Under the pieces are notes generated by a model. The model was not told the origin of the DNA and made no database searches. It was given only the letters and a program-made list of their open reading frames with translations. Below are positions 13,216-25,200 of a stretch of DNA of 64,000 nt, one piece after another. Position 1 is the stretch's first letter. Every line of letters starts with the position of its first letter. The stretch is from Luidia sarsii (Eukaryota; Echinodermata; Asteroidea; Paxillosida; Luidiidae), in NCBI GenBank assembly GCA_949987565.1, contig OX465102.1, positions 10,794,212 through 10,858,211 on the forward strand, in the 5' to 3' direction. Both the position numbers and the translations under genes were made by a program.

Positions 13216-13617
13216 GGATGTATGTACTGTACACTTTGAGATCACTAAAAAAAAAAGCCAGTTGGCTACTCGGTCGACTGGAACAAAGTCCGCAGATATT
13301 AAATGCATCTAGGCCTACATTTTGGAATTTGTTTTTATTATTTCAAATACTACTACATGTATGGTGTTAGTAAAATACATCCATGCATTTTTTCCGAATT
13401 TTAAACTATGGGAAAGAGTTTAAAAAAATTATTTAAGTTTGGAAGGGGGAGCAGCCACGCCCCCGTGGAGGACGTCCTTGGTGACGTCAGCGGATGAAGA
13501 CTCGGTCCATTACTCTTGTCGGGGAACTTTTGTATTGTACGTTTATATATACCAACAGTCAGTGCACGTTTCTCAAGAGAACCGATTTCGGGAGTAAATA
13601 TCGACAAAGCATGTGAC

Positions 13618-13815
13618 ATGCCAGCCAGATTCGTTGTTGAAGATTGCAGCAGTGGAATAAACATGCATTTATTCCCTGATGATCCTAGAATTAGCCGCAT
13701 TTTGACGTCAAAAATCACGCTGACACGACGGAAATAATCCGACCCATCAAATCGTGCAGTGCAGTGTCCATTTTGAAGAGCTCTTGTTTTCACGGAGACC
13801 ATCCAGGCTCATACG
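13618..13815 (+). pseudogene. THAP-domain relic, frameshifted
   Basis: The frame starting at 13,618 reads MPARFVVEDCSSG...MHLFPDDPRISR, resembling the start of a THAP zinc finger (MPxxCxxxxC ... hxFPxD). The first zinc-binding Cys position is Phe. After a stop at 13,735-13,737 a shifted frame gives QCSVHFEELLF (about 13,770-13,800), like the THAP 'vCSxHFxxxcF' segment. THAP domains bind DNA in host factors and in P-element-type transposases. Loss of one Cys plus the frameshift indicate a decayed copy. An intact neighbouring exon was not found, and a chance resemblance remains possible. Confidence 0.45.
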
Positions 13816-13819
13816 TGAC

Positions 13820-16000
13820 GTGTACATGTATGGTTTGGCAACGTGTTCCCGTCTGTGGCCATAGGAAAACTATTTTCAGAATCTCTATCCTTGTTATCGA
13901 CTTAGAATTCATCTGATTCCGAAGAAAAAGCTTGTCGAAAGACGTCTCGGCCAACAAAATTGTCAGGTTTTTCTCGCCGAGAAAAAGACTGGTGCCACGC
14001 TAAAAAAACATGCATTATCTACTGAACGCGTCAGGGAACCTCTCCGACTATCTAAGTGCATGAGGCTTTTGCGGGGAGAGAAAAAAAAATCTGCGTTCAT
14101 GCGGTGACGAAAAGAACAGCGCCCTCAATAACTACGAGCATAATTTTAATTAATTAAAAAAGGCTTCTAGTTCTATTAAGCCTGAAACACAAAATTTATG
14201 TTTGATCTGGAATTGTAATGTACCAATGAACATACGGGGTACATGTATTTAATGCCAAATCAGGATTTTCTAATTTTTGCACTTCAGTTGACCTTTTAGT
14301 TTGTGGACTCATGCTGTACAGTACAGTGTACTGTATACAACTTTGTACTGTACATGTGTAGTGTAACTGTCAAGTGCAGAAATACATGTACATGTACACG
14401 TATGCATATTAGCATGGGGTAGGCATGGCAAAGAGATGGCCTTTGGTACGGAACTGAAATATACGGGTGATCTGGGCATCGATCAGTGGATTAGCAAATC
14501 AATGCAACTGAACTTTACCATGGGGGCAAAGAAACCACTGACACATTTGTATCTTGTTGTGTTTGATTTTTTTTTTCAATTGAAAACATCTGCAAATGTA
14601 AGACGGAAAAAAACAAGATTGAGGATAGGGGTTAGCGGTATTCTGGCGGGTTCACTCATGTGTAGAGGTGGGCTCCAGTCATAAAGTGCGTTGGCATGGG
14701 GAGTTTGAGTGATCCGGCGTCCTGGGTCTGCTTGCCCATGGGGGAAGTGGAGGAAGGGAGGGATTCGTCGCAAGTTCACGACAGCTGCAGCATTGGAGGC
14801 TTTTTTTTGGAGCCCCTGTATCATACCGTACGTACGTGTATTGTGAATGTCAAAGATTGAAACTTTTTAAGCATTGTATAGTACAAATGTTTATTGCAAG
14901 AATAACGGATTATAATTGTAGTGTTGGAAAATTTAAACTAATTTTGGGTTCTTAGGAAAGTCAGGACCTTTGTTTATCGTATTACTCCCAGATAGAGTAA
15001 TGAAATGTTTATAATGTTTAAATACAGTATGTACATGTATGTACATGTATATATAATTAAAATTATCTGAACTTCCTGTTTTAAATTCTGATTGAAATGT
15101 TACTGTTTTTGATAACATAAATGTAGCTCCAATGTAAAAAACAAAAAATAGGAACAAGTACAGTACATGTACATGTACATGTACATGTACATGTGTGTGT
15201 GTGTACATGTATGTTCACCGGCGTACTTGTCACTCTACACGTACATGTACATGTACATGTAATTGGTGGACTGATTCAATTCCCACTTATAATCGCGTTG
15301 ATTGTGTCCACAAAAGTGGAGTTTGAATCGCGATTTGAATCATGATTGAAATAATTGTATTTCAAGTGGGAACAGTGAAAATGGCCCTTCTGTTTTCTGG
15401 CGTGCTTTTGACCACTTACGGTATGCCGTGTCTGCACTGGATTTTTTTTAAAAAGGTTTCACCGAGATGATGGTCAAATGCAACCACTGTCCGCACACTG
15501 CACTTGGACTTTTGACACTGGAAAATTTTACCGAGTCCGTGACATGTACACATGACATGTAGAAGTAACCAAGCTGGCAGTATATTGACACAAACAATGC
15601 AAAATACATGCATGGTGGTCTGTGCAGCATGATCTCGCTCCCATGCAGGGTCGAATGTACACTTTCCCGTACACGTGCCAGGTGCCACTTTTACCGACTT
15701 GCTGCACCATCTGCACTGGACTATTCGTCCCGGGAAAAGTGACCAGGTACATGTACATGTAACATTTCCTGGCTAGCAGTTGGTTGGTAGAAGTACATGT
15801 ACAGTAACCGCTGGACTCAGGAGCATTAACCAATCTTGAGGAAACAGTCCAGTGTGGACAGGGCCTAAGTTTATGAGGCAGCCCATTAACAGTCACTGCG
15901 GTGGTTGGTTGACCACAGCGGACTTTGATACACAGGGGGCGATCCCTGCTTCTTATCCCAGCATCGTTCGCTTTGGATTATTGACAATTTTTCTCTCTCA
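13820..16000. other. Upstream/leader region of GLIS2, non-coding
   Basis: No supported coding exon. TACATG runs occur near 14,380 and 15,158-15,265. A MITE-like segment at about 15,420-15,866 has ends related to CTGTCCGCACTGGACT (also at 43.6 kb, 28.7 kb and 16.5 kb). A 5' non-coding exon of GLIS2 probably lies at or left of here, but its position cannot be fixed from sequence. Confidence 0.5.
15158..15265. repeat. TACATG microsatellite
   Basis: Two near-perfect TACATG runs separated by a TG run and ~40 bp of unique sequence. Confidence 0.8.
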
Positions 16001-16017
16001 CCCTGTTCTCCGTGCAG

Positions 16018-16216
16018 ATGGACATGTGTGGGCCCTGTTTACCCCCCAAGGTATCGCGGCTGGACAACCCCAACAGACCCAACTCGGCGGCCCTTTCGAC
16101 GCGCGCGATCAGCACTGCGCAGGATGGTCGCAACTACAGCAACACACTCAAGTACACCCAAAGTGACTTAGCCGTCGGCACGCTAATCTCATCGTCCGCT
16201 GGTTTGACAAAACCTT
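16018..16216 (+). CDS. GLIS2: GLIS2 coding exon 1
   Basis: Pyrimidine-rich acceptor ending CCGTGCAG precedes ATGGACATG; donor is CTT|GTAAGC. It encodes residues 1-66 plus one base of codon 67. The N-terminal segment is Ser/Thr/Asn-rich with no recognised domain. The exon boundary and phase are supported because the joined frame continues through all later exons. Confidence 0.75.
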
Positions 16217-19200
16217 GTAAGCATATATGTACATGTACATGTACATCAATGTACACACGTGTATCTCTGCGAGTTCCTACATTATGTACAATGTACAGGT
16301 ACACATGTGGATAGCCAGGTTGACTGGTTTACACACATGTACTGTACTGTATATGTACAGTACTACAATGTAACAATTTTTTTTTTTTTTTTAAAAAAGC
16401 TTTTTTTTTTTCCCTCTCCACCAAAGCTGAGAGTCTGACATTTTGTTCCTGCACAAGCAAGGCCCCACTATCAGGTTGTCTATTTTTAAAGCCGCATTTC
16501 CACTGGACTAAAATTTAACCGAGACAATGGTTAAATTTTCAATGGTCAAATTTGACCGTTGTTCCCACTTGGACTTTTGAGTCGGTCAATTTGACCACAA
16601 AGTCTACTAACCTCAATCGGCGTTTTGGCTTGTGTGTACACGACAAAAACAATTTAGTATGGTTTTCGAGTCGCAATTCAAATCGCGAGTATTTTCATAG
16701 TGGGAACGACCCTATTGGGCCATTTGCACTCTGACAGGAAGTGCCCTGCTTGTATGTCTTCCTGTGCAGGCCACCCTCACTACTCACTAGCCTCAAGGAC
16801 ACCACCATTTGACCACAGCCACAATTGGTTTGTTATTTTTTGAGTCATGATTTGTTTTGGCATACATGTACATGTGTGAATGTGAGTACCGGGGTAAATG
16901 AGAAACGGTCAGGATTGTGTGAACGGCCCTATTTATGCACACCACAATTATTCTATAAAGTTATAAGCATACATATACAGTATATGTATACATATATCAA
17001 GGCAGCATTTGGCTTTGTATGATTGGGTTGTAGGCAGTGGCATTCCACTGAGCATTATTTGGACATATACTGTACATATGTATACGGTACATACATGTGT
17101 ACAGTACATGTACATGTACATGTACCTGTACATGTACACACTGTAGGTCTACAGACATCTGCTAGCCAGACTGTACTCAGTAGGGGGCTGCACTGCACTG
17201 TAGTTCTTAGCTGGGAGATTGCAAAGACCCAACCACAACCCCCCCCCACAAAAGATTTCAAGATACAATCTAAAGAGTTAAGACAAGATTGGAAAGGGCC
17301 AATTTACTCGATGGGGGGGGGGGTACAACCTTAGAAAATGCTGCCCTCACAGGCTCACTTTATGCATGTGTAACCCCGGAGGAAAATATCAAGGTTCCTG
17401 CAATCCTGGGAAACCTGGAAAAGCCATGGCATTTGTAAATAGGTTTTCCAGTCCTGGAAATGTCATGGAAATTGACAAAAATCAGTGTACAATGTAGGTT
17501 AAGGGGCTAAGGAAGGAAGGAGACAGGGAGGTCAGAAACTCAGGCCACTAGACCTTGATTTCAATTGTTTGTCAAATATTTCATCTGGCCCCACATTTAA
17601 TTTTTTTTTTCCATCCTGATTGCAGACTAAATATGTAGATTATATGCAAATAACCTACATGTAGGTTGCAAACTGCTTACTCAGTGACTAAAATGACCCA
17701 AATGCATTTTGTCAAAAACTAGGAGGGCCTGACGTGTTTTTATATCCTGGCAGGACCTCTCGCAAAGGTAGAATGCCAAGGAGAAAAAGAAATGCAGTAG
17801 GGAGGGGAGACCTACATGTACATGTACATGTACATGTACATATAGGGACACAGATGACAGACAAAGGATAAAGGGGATACCAGTAGGTACTGTACAGTGT
17901 ACAATACAATACATGTAAATGTACAGTACATGTACATGTACATGTACATGGTAGGGTGGGATCAAAGGGAAGGGCAGGGATTCGGTAGTAGAGGGGGAAA
18001 GATCAAAGGGAAAGAGTCAAAGAGAGAAGTCGGGCGGGGGGTAGTGAATACAAAAGAAGGATTGTAGAATGTTCCTTTGAACCTTACTGTACATGCATGT
18101 ACTGTACTGGTCACATGTACACGTATCGGGACATGTTACAGTGTAGTACATACATGTGTATATGTACATTGTACATGTATGATTGGAAGTAAATTGCTTT
18201 GCCCAATGAAGCGTTGTTGTATTGTTAAGACTTCCCTGTGTTCTAACTACATGTATCATGGTAACTATCTTCTGACTGGCCAGTGGAGCCAGTTGGGAAT
18301 GGGGTGGCCTTCAACTGGCCAGAGACAGCTGCCATTTGGGGCCACTGCTTACCCTAACAACCGATGAACCCCAATCAATGTACATGTACTGTACACGTGA
18401 CATACACGTACATGTACACATGTACATGTACATGTACACATGTACATGTATACATACGTATACAAAATGTAAGTTACACACATGTACATGTCCTGGTACA
18501 TGTACATGTGTAAGTGTATGTACAAGTACATGTAACATGTACATGTACATGTACTTTTGTGCATGTATTGCACTGTACTCACTACTAAAAACGTCAGCTT
18601 TGTTAGTTTGTAGTGTAGTTTACAGAGGCGATACGGGACAGTACAGTACACTGTACATGGTGTACACATGTACATGTACATGTACATCACATACAGTAAT
18701 GTGCATGCCTGCACCTGCAGTCCTGCACCAAAACTTAAGAACTTTGAGAAATACTGCACATGGTAAAAACTGGTATCGGGGAATGTCCAGGAACTACATG
18801 TACATGTACATTTAAAATTTAGTGGGCCTGACGTTTCGATCCTACATGTAGCAGGACCTTTCTCAAAGGCAGAGTGACAAGGACAAAACAGATACATGTA
18901 CACGAAGGAAGGGGGGGAGTGAATAGGACACGGATGAGAAACAAAGGACAAAGAGTGAAGCTGGTAGGGAGAGATCAAAGGGAAGGGCAAGGGGTAGGGT
19001 AGGGATTAATGAGAGGAGGGGGAAAGATCAAAGAGAAGGGCAAGGAGTGGGGTAGGGATTAGTGACAATAGGGGGAAAGATCAAAGAGAGAAGTGTGAAG
19101 GACTGAACACAAAAGAAGGATTATCAGAAAGCTGCATGGTGTTAGTCATTACCCTCCTGGATGTTGAGACCATGTGGTTGAATAGTCCGAAGACGCTTCA

Positions 19201-22200
19201 TCCACATTTTCTCACGGCTAAGACGGACAGCATTATTACGGTGACCAAGTGATTCTATGCCCAGTACACTCATGTCTGATATCGAATGATCAGGGAGATT
19301 GAAGTGATACCCAACAGGGGTGTCCATTTTACCAGTTTTGATAGTAGACCTATGGCCATAGATTCGTTTTTTGAGGGTGTTTTTGGTCTCGCCAACATAC
19401 TGAATATTACAAACTCTACAAGAGATGAGGTATATGATGTTTGAGGTAGTGCACGTGATAGAGCCATAGGTCGTGTGGGTAGTTCCAGAAGAATGTCCAT
19501 TGAAAGAGTCTATTTCCTTGACATGTGTCTTGCAAACAATGCATTTCGAGGTACACTTAAATGTACCAAATTTGGTTGGAGGTGAAGAGTCCAAAGGGGG
19601 AACCTCTGCTCGGACAATTAAGTCACGCAGGTTACGGGGGCGCCTGAAAGCCAAAACAGGCGAATTAGGAATGGCTTCAGCCAGACGATCCGAAGTGTGG
19701 AGAATATGGTGGTTTTCCTTAGTTATCTTCCTGAGAGGAGGAAGAGAGGGGTGGTAGGAAGTAACTAAGGGAACCTTGGGCTTGTCCTTGGGACCTGGTG
19801 GCTTTTGTTTTAGTGCCGAACTTCTGGGAATGGAATAGACTTTAGCAATGGAGTTCTTCACTTGGCGAGAACTATAGCCTCTAGCAACCAAGTTACTGGC
19901 CAATACACGTGTATGGCGTCGAAAGTCAGACTCATTGGAACATATACGCCTCAATCTGAGGGCCTGGCTGTAAGCTATACCAGTCTTACAGTGTCTAGGG
20001 TGACAACTGGAGGAATGGAGATATTGATGAGTGTCGGTGGGCTTAGAATACAAGTCAGTAGTGAGTGTATTGAGGTCTTTCCGGACGGTGACGTCCAGAA
20101 AGTGGGTCTGTTGAAGAGACTGCTCCCATGTGAATTTGATGGTCCTATGGAAGGAATTGATGTGGTCAAAGAAAGCATTCAGGCTGCTACCGTCCCTAGT
20201 CCAAATGAAGAACACGTCATCTATGTATCTCCACCAAATCCAGGGCCGGCATGGAGCCTCACTGAGCATGCGTTCCTCAAGGTCACCCATGAAGAGGCAT
20301 GCAAAGGAAGGAGCCATGCGCGTGCCCATGGCAGTGCCATGCACTTGAAGATAGTGCTTGCCAAGAAAGGAGAAATTATTCTTGGCCAGCACTAACCTCA
20401 TGAGGGTGGTTATGTCGGAGATGGGTGGAGAAGACTGTTTTCCTTTGGCCAGGGCCAAGGAGCAAGCCTGAATGCCTTCTTCCTGGGGGATGTTAGTGTA
20501 CAGAGAGGAAACGTCAATAGTACATGTACCAATTATGGCAGTGGCAGGAATTTGATCCTTGACACTTTCCAACTTTCGCAGAAAATCGGGAGTGTCATGG
20601 ACGTATGAGGGGATTTGGGGAACCAAGGGTTTGAGAAAAGAGTCAATGAAAAGAGATATGTGTTCCGTAGGTGAACCATTGCCAGAGATGATGGGTCTGC
20701 CTGGGTTGTTGGCCTTGTGAATTTTCGGGAGAAGGTAGAATCTGGCAGTTCTACAATTGATCGGTGATAGAATTCTGTGAGCTTTTTTACTCAAATGATC
20801 ACGTGATCGCATGTCATCCAAAACTTCCTGAATTTGCTCTGAAAATTTGCCAGTGGGGTTAGAGTCCAGACATTTGTAGTGCTGGGGATTGTTGAGGTGG
20901 CGATTGGCTTCATCAATATATTTTTGGCGATCCATGATTACTACGGCTGACCCTTTATCTGCTGGCTTGATAATGATGTCACCGCGGGAACGTAGAGTGT
21001 TGAGAGCAAGACGTTCTTCCCTAGGGAGATTGTCGTGGGGCTTACGGGTAAGATGAGAGGAGTTGGAAACTTGAGAACTGACTGCTTGCACATACGTTTC
21101 AAGGGCTGGAACACGGTTCTTGGGGGGGACCCAGGTGCTTTTTACACGGAAAGGTTCTTCTTTACGGGAGCCAGAATCGAAGAAGAACTCAGTCAGACGA
21201 AGTCTGCGGTAATACTCAGTGAGATCTTGACTGAGCATTACTTGGTCAACTTTGGGGGGAGTAGGACAAAAGTTCAAGCCCTTGGAAAGTAACGTATGCT
21301 CTGCGTCAGTTAGAGAAGAAGAGGAAAGGTTGACAACAGTGTTAGTGGGGGGTAAAGGTGTAGACTGGGGACTGCGTCTGAAGCGGTTGTGTCTGCGTTG
21401 TTTGGCAACAAGGCCACCAATCTTCTTGTTTCTCCTGTCGGTGAGAACAGAATTGAGGTTAGAGAGACCTTTCTCAATCTCATCACTGAGATCCTTGTAC
21501 TGGCTTTCAGAACAGCTGGAGCGTAGTTTTGAGTCCAGATTAGCAATGTCCTGGTGGACAGCCTGAAGGGTGATTTCACATTGCTCAGAGAGGACCTTGA
21601 TGAGCTGAATGGAAGCACTATAAAGAATTTGATTCCATTTTTTCTGTAGGTTGGGGGAGAGTTTTCCAATTTGGGGGGTGTGAGATATCTGTAAGCCAGT
21701 AGGGATCAGGCGAGAGACTGAGAAAAAGTTGTAGTTGTCTTGATGGAAAGTGTACCGAAGAGCCTTTTCTTGCAGTTTCCTAAGTTGAAAGAAACAGTTA
21801 GGGTTGTTCATGTTAGTAAGAGCAAAAAACAAGAGACAAACACAGAACGCAGACTTACATACCAACGGACGGACAGACTTACATACACACGTAGACAGGT
21901 CAGCAAGGAGGATCACCACGAGGGGATACAGCAACATAAGGAAATGACTTAAGGTGATATACAAAAATGTTGCAAACTGCTTACTGACTAAAATTACCAA
22001 AATGTAAATCTAAAATTTAGTGGGCCTGACGTTTCGACGTTTCGATCCTAGCAGGATCATTGTGTACATACATGTATACTGTATACTGTACATTGTGTAC
22101 ATACATGTATACAGTATTCATATACTGTACCGGTACTGTACATATATATTCATACAGTATTTATGGACAGTTTTGCTTTTGATTGGTGACCAATTGGACT

Positions 22201-25200
22201 ACAGTGAGACCATGGAGCCCACTGTGTCAGTGACTGTAGTACATTGTACATGTACTTGCCATCACGAGTAGTGATTTAGGGACTTGATTTGAACATACAT
22301 GTATACATGTACTGTACATGTACATGTACATGTACATGTGCATTGTGTACAGTACATGTACATGTACTGTACATGTACATGTACATGTACTGGTGGGGCC
22401 ACATTATACAGTATCCTATACTAGTACATGTACTCCATGCTCAGGCACAGTCACAGTGGGGAAACTTTGCTCAGCAGGTGAAATCTGAGAGGTGGAACCT
22501 GTCAGGGGTCAGGGGGAGTCCTCCTTGCCCCCAGGCCGAAGGGCAAAGGTCGGGCAACCCAGCCCATCCTTAATATGGGCGCCTTAGAAGAATCATTTGT
22601 TTATCCCAAATGCCTGTGATACTCTACATGTATGTGTTACAGGAGAGGCACAGAGGTACATGAAGTGAATGCATTATCGGTTTGGTGAAGTTTTTTGTTT
22701 GTTGTTGAAGTGGAAAGTAATGTACGTATTAGTACTGTACAGTTCACCAATTCAGTTAATTTGTTAAAGCTCTTTTCACATGAGGGAATGTACATGTACA
22801 TGTACATGTACATGTACAGTGTGTACATGTACACGTTAATTGGGCTACATGTACATGTACATGTACACTTGTAGTTGTAGGCGACTATGACATTTCAACC
22901 CAAACCCAAAGCCCTGATGTGTTTATGCTAGCAGGAGCTTACTCAAGCATTCTGCCATTCGGAAAGGTCCTGCTAGGTGCTACAGTAGCATCCATTCCCA
23001 TTGAAACACCAGCTTTCAGCTGGCTCCTGTTGAGATTTTATCTTGGAGGAACAGTCTGGTAGAAAATGCCAATTCTGACAATCCTATGAATATTGTACAC
23101 TGTACATGTAATGTATGTACTTTGTAGGAAAGAACGTTTAAAGTCCCTGCACAACATTGGTCGAGGTCAAAGAATAGCATCCATACGTTGTCTGATCCGA
23201 CATACATGTACATGTACAGTATATGCATGAAATAGCACACACTGTGAAAATTTCAGCTCAATTTGCCAACCAAGTCTCGAGAAAATCGTGAAAACCGCTT
23301 CATTTGCTTCGCGAAAATGCAGTATTCAACGCCGTACTGTTCCGAAAAATAGTTTAGATCTCGGTGAGACGTAAACGATTTCTTTTACTCTTTTCTCCCA
23401 AAATACAACATTTTAGGCAGAAATATTTCAGTGCAAGGTTTCTACTATAATCATCTTCAAACTTTATAAGTTTGATGTAAATCTGTAAACATTTCTGTGT
23501 TTTGATCTTACCAATGTTGTGTAGGGGCTTTAAGGCCAAGTACATGTATCCTCCAATAACCGGTTTTCGACGATATAAGGACTTTTCTTCAAACTGAACA
23601 ATGCGGACGAAAGTTTCACACTAAAAGAGGTCCCAGTCACTTTCTCCACACCACAGACTATTAGAATAATCATAGAGAAGGTTGATCAAGCCAAGTCACT
23701 TCCGTAAGATTACCCGGTTTTGTTGACGTCCGCGGCGCACCGCGCAGTAAGCATCGTCACCTATTTTCGTCAGTGGTGTTTAGTAAGGTGTCCCAGTGTA
23801 GCCAAACGCAAAATAACTTCTTAAAATAACTCAAAATGCTGTGTGACACTGTAAAATTCTTCCCTGTATGTTTTTTTGTGTTCATCTTTGTTTTTGTTTT
23901 TCCACACTGCTTCTCACACTTTCCTCAAATCATTCATAATTTATGCTTAAAACGTATTGGTCTGGTTGATGTCTTCTTTTGTGACGTTTAAAAAAAAATC
24001 CACAATCCTCTTTCTCGCTGCTTTTTCAGTTATGACCTTTCCCAATGTCACTCCAGAGACACATTTCCTCCTTCTTGGTACTTTCTCTAGCTGCCCTTTT
24101 ATTTTTTTCATTTAAAAAAAAAGCCTATTGGGCCATGTTACTTTTTGTCTTTAAATAATAATAAAAAATAAATTTAAAAAAATATATAAGCGAGACGCCC
24201 TATAGGAGGCTCCATAGTTTTTACCCTGAACGGACTGCCTCAAGTTGCGTGATATATTTTTTTTCTACGGATGTTGGGGTTTGTTATGGTACACTCAGAT
24301 TTTTTTTAGGACCAACAATAAAGAAAACTGGAGCTTCGAAGCAACTGCCAATTTTGTACCTAGGAAAATAGACCCCAAAAGAGCAACTTTTTGAATAACA
24401 CGAGTTTGGCCTACTGGAAAAGCCTTAAATTGCCACATTTTCGGTGACGGACAAGAGCAGGAAACCAACTGTAAGATACGAAGTCTAAGATCGTTATACG
24501 GAGCTGTTTTCATAGTGCGATGTGAGTTAGAAGGCTAAGCGTCGAAATCGTGTAGCGTCGAAAACGGGGGTTCCCACGATACATGTAGAACAAATTATTA
24601 GTTTCTCATCCCCTCTTGCATCTTTTTTTTTGCTGCCCCATCAATTTTTTTATTTTATTTTTTATAAAACAATAACAAGACAATATTGTTCGCTGTTTCC
24701 AGCCGTTGAACCTCGCACATGGACAACCTTCGTACCGTACTTGAAAACGACTGGAATTTAGAAATTACGCGTACGTACGCGTCTTTAGGGGGAATCAAAA
24801 AGGGGGAAAAAATGCCCGCATCCTCCTTTTTTTCAAAAAGTTCGGATGAGAAACTATTTTTTTTTTTACTTGCCCTAATCAAAACTTGCAAAGAGAGGAA
24901 AAAGAAGTTGATAAGACATACTGTAGCCATGTAGACAGTGAACTTCTGAAGGATGTCATTGGGAGAGGATAAGAACTTAAAAAGGGATAGGTACATGTAC
25001 ATGTACAATGTACTGTACATGTACGTATGTGTACTACACATATACCGTACATGTAGTTGTAGCATCAAAAGGAGAGAGCCTTATCAGAAGTGATATTTAA
25101 GCAGATATAAAATCTGCTGAATAGTAGTGCACTTCATCATTACATTTACATGTACATGTACATGTACATGTACATGTACATGTACATGTACACTGTACAT

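Larger units (their letters stand above)
8290..13400. other. Non-coding stretch with dense TACATG microsatellites
   Basis: No supported gene. Contents: degenerate Penelope-type terminal motifs near 8570-8670 and 8880, short TACATG runs (8925, 9717, 9960, 10,250, 11,470, 12,300-12,445), a 17-base G run at about 10,897-10,915, a consensus terminal motif at 11,007-11,045, and a MITE-like segment at about 11,385-11,720 related to 33,075-33,425. Short open frames rich in Cys/Thr/Val/His are TACATG repeats read as protein. Confidence 0.6.
18826..22058 (-). mobile_element. Penelope-like retroelement, apparently full length
   Basis: A single long ORF is flanked by direct repeats of AAAATTTAGTGGGCCTGACG (18,814-18,833 and 22,012-22,031), the pseudo-LTR arrangement of Penelope-like elements. 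The 3' repeat contains a hammerhead-like motif with one extra TACATG unit in the stem II loop. The 5' repeat lacks the upstream half of the core and has an 8-bp GACGTTTC duplication. The element lies antisense within the first coding intron of GLIS2. Intact coding capacity suggests recent insertion. Confidence 0.85.

Noticed and set aside
13482..13489. TGACGTCA as a CREB-bound promoter element
   Set aside because: A single 8-mer without linked start site or other promoter features; chance occurrence cannot be excluded.
21812..22000. 63-codon N-terminal extension of the Penelope ORF
   Set aside because: It begins at TTG and translates the terminal repeat itself; the internal ATG at 21,811 is the simpler start.
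18826..22058. LTR retrotransposon
   Set aside because: Direct repeats are short and there is no gag, protease or integrase; the RT is fused to a GIY-YIG nuclease, which is Penelope-specific.
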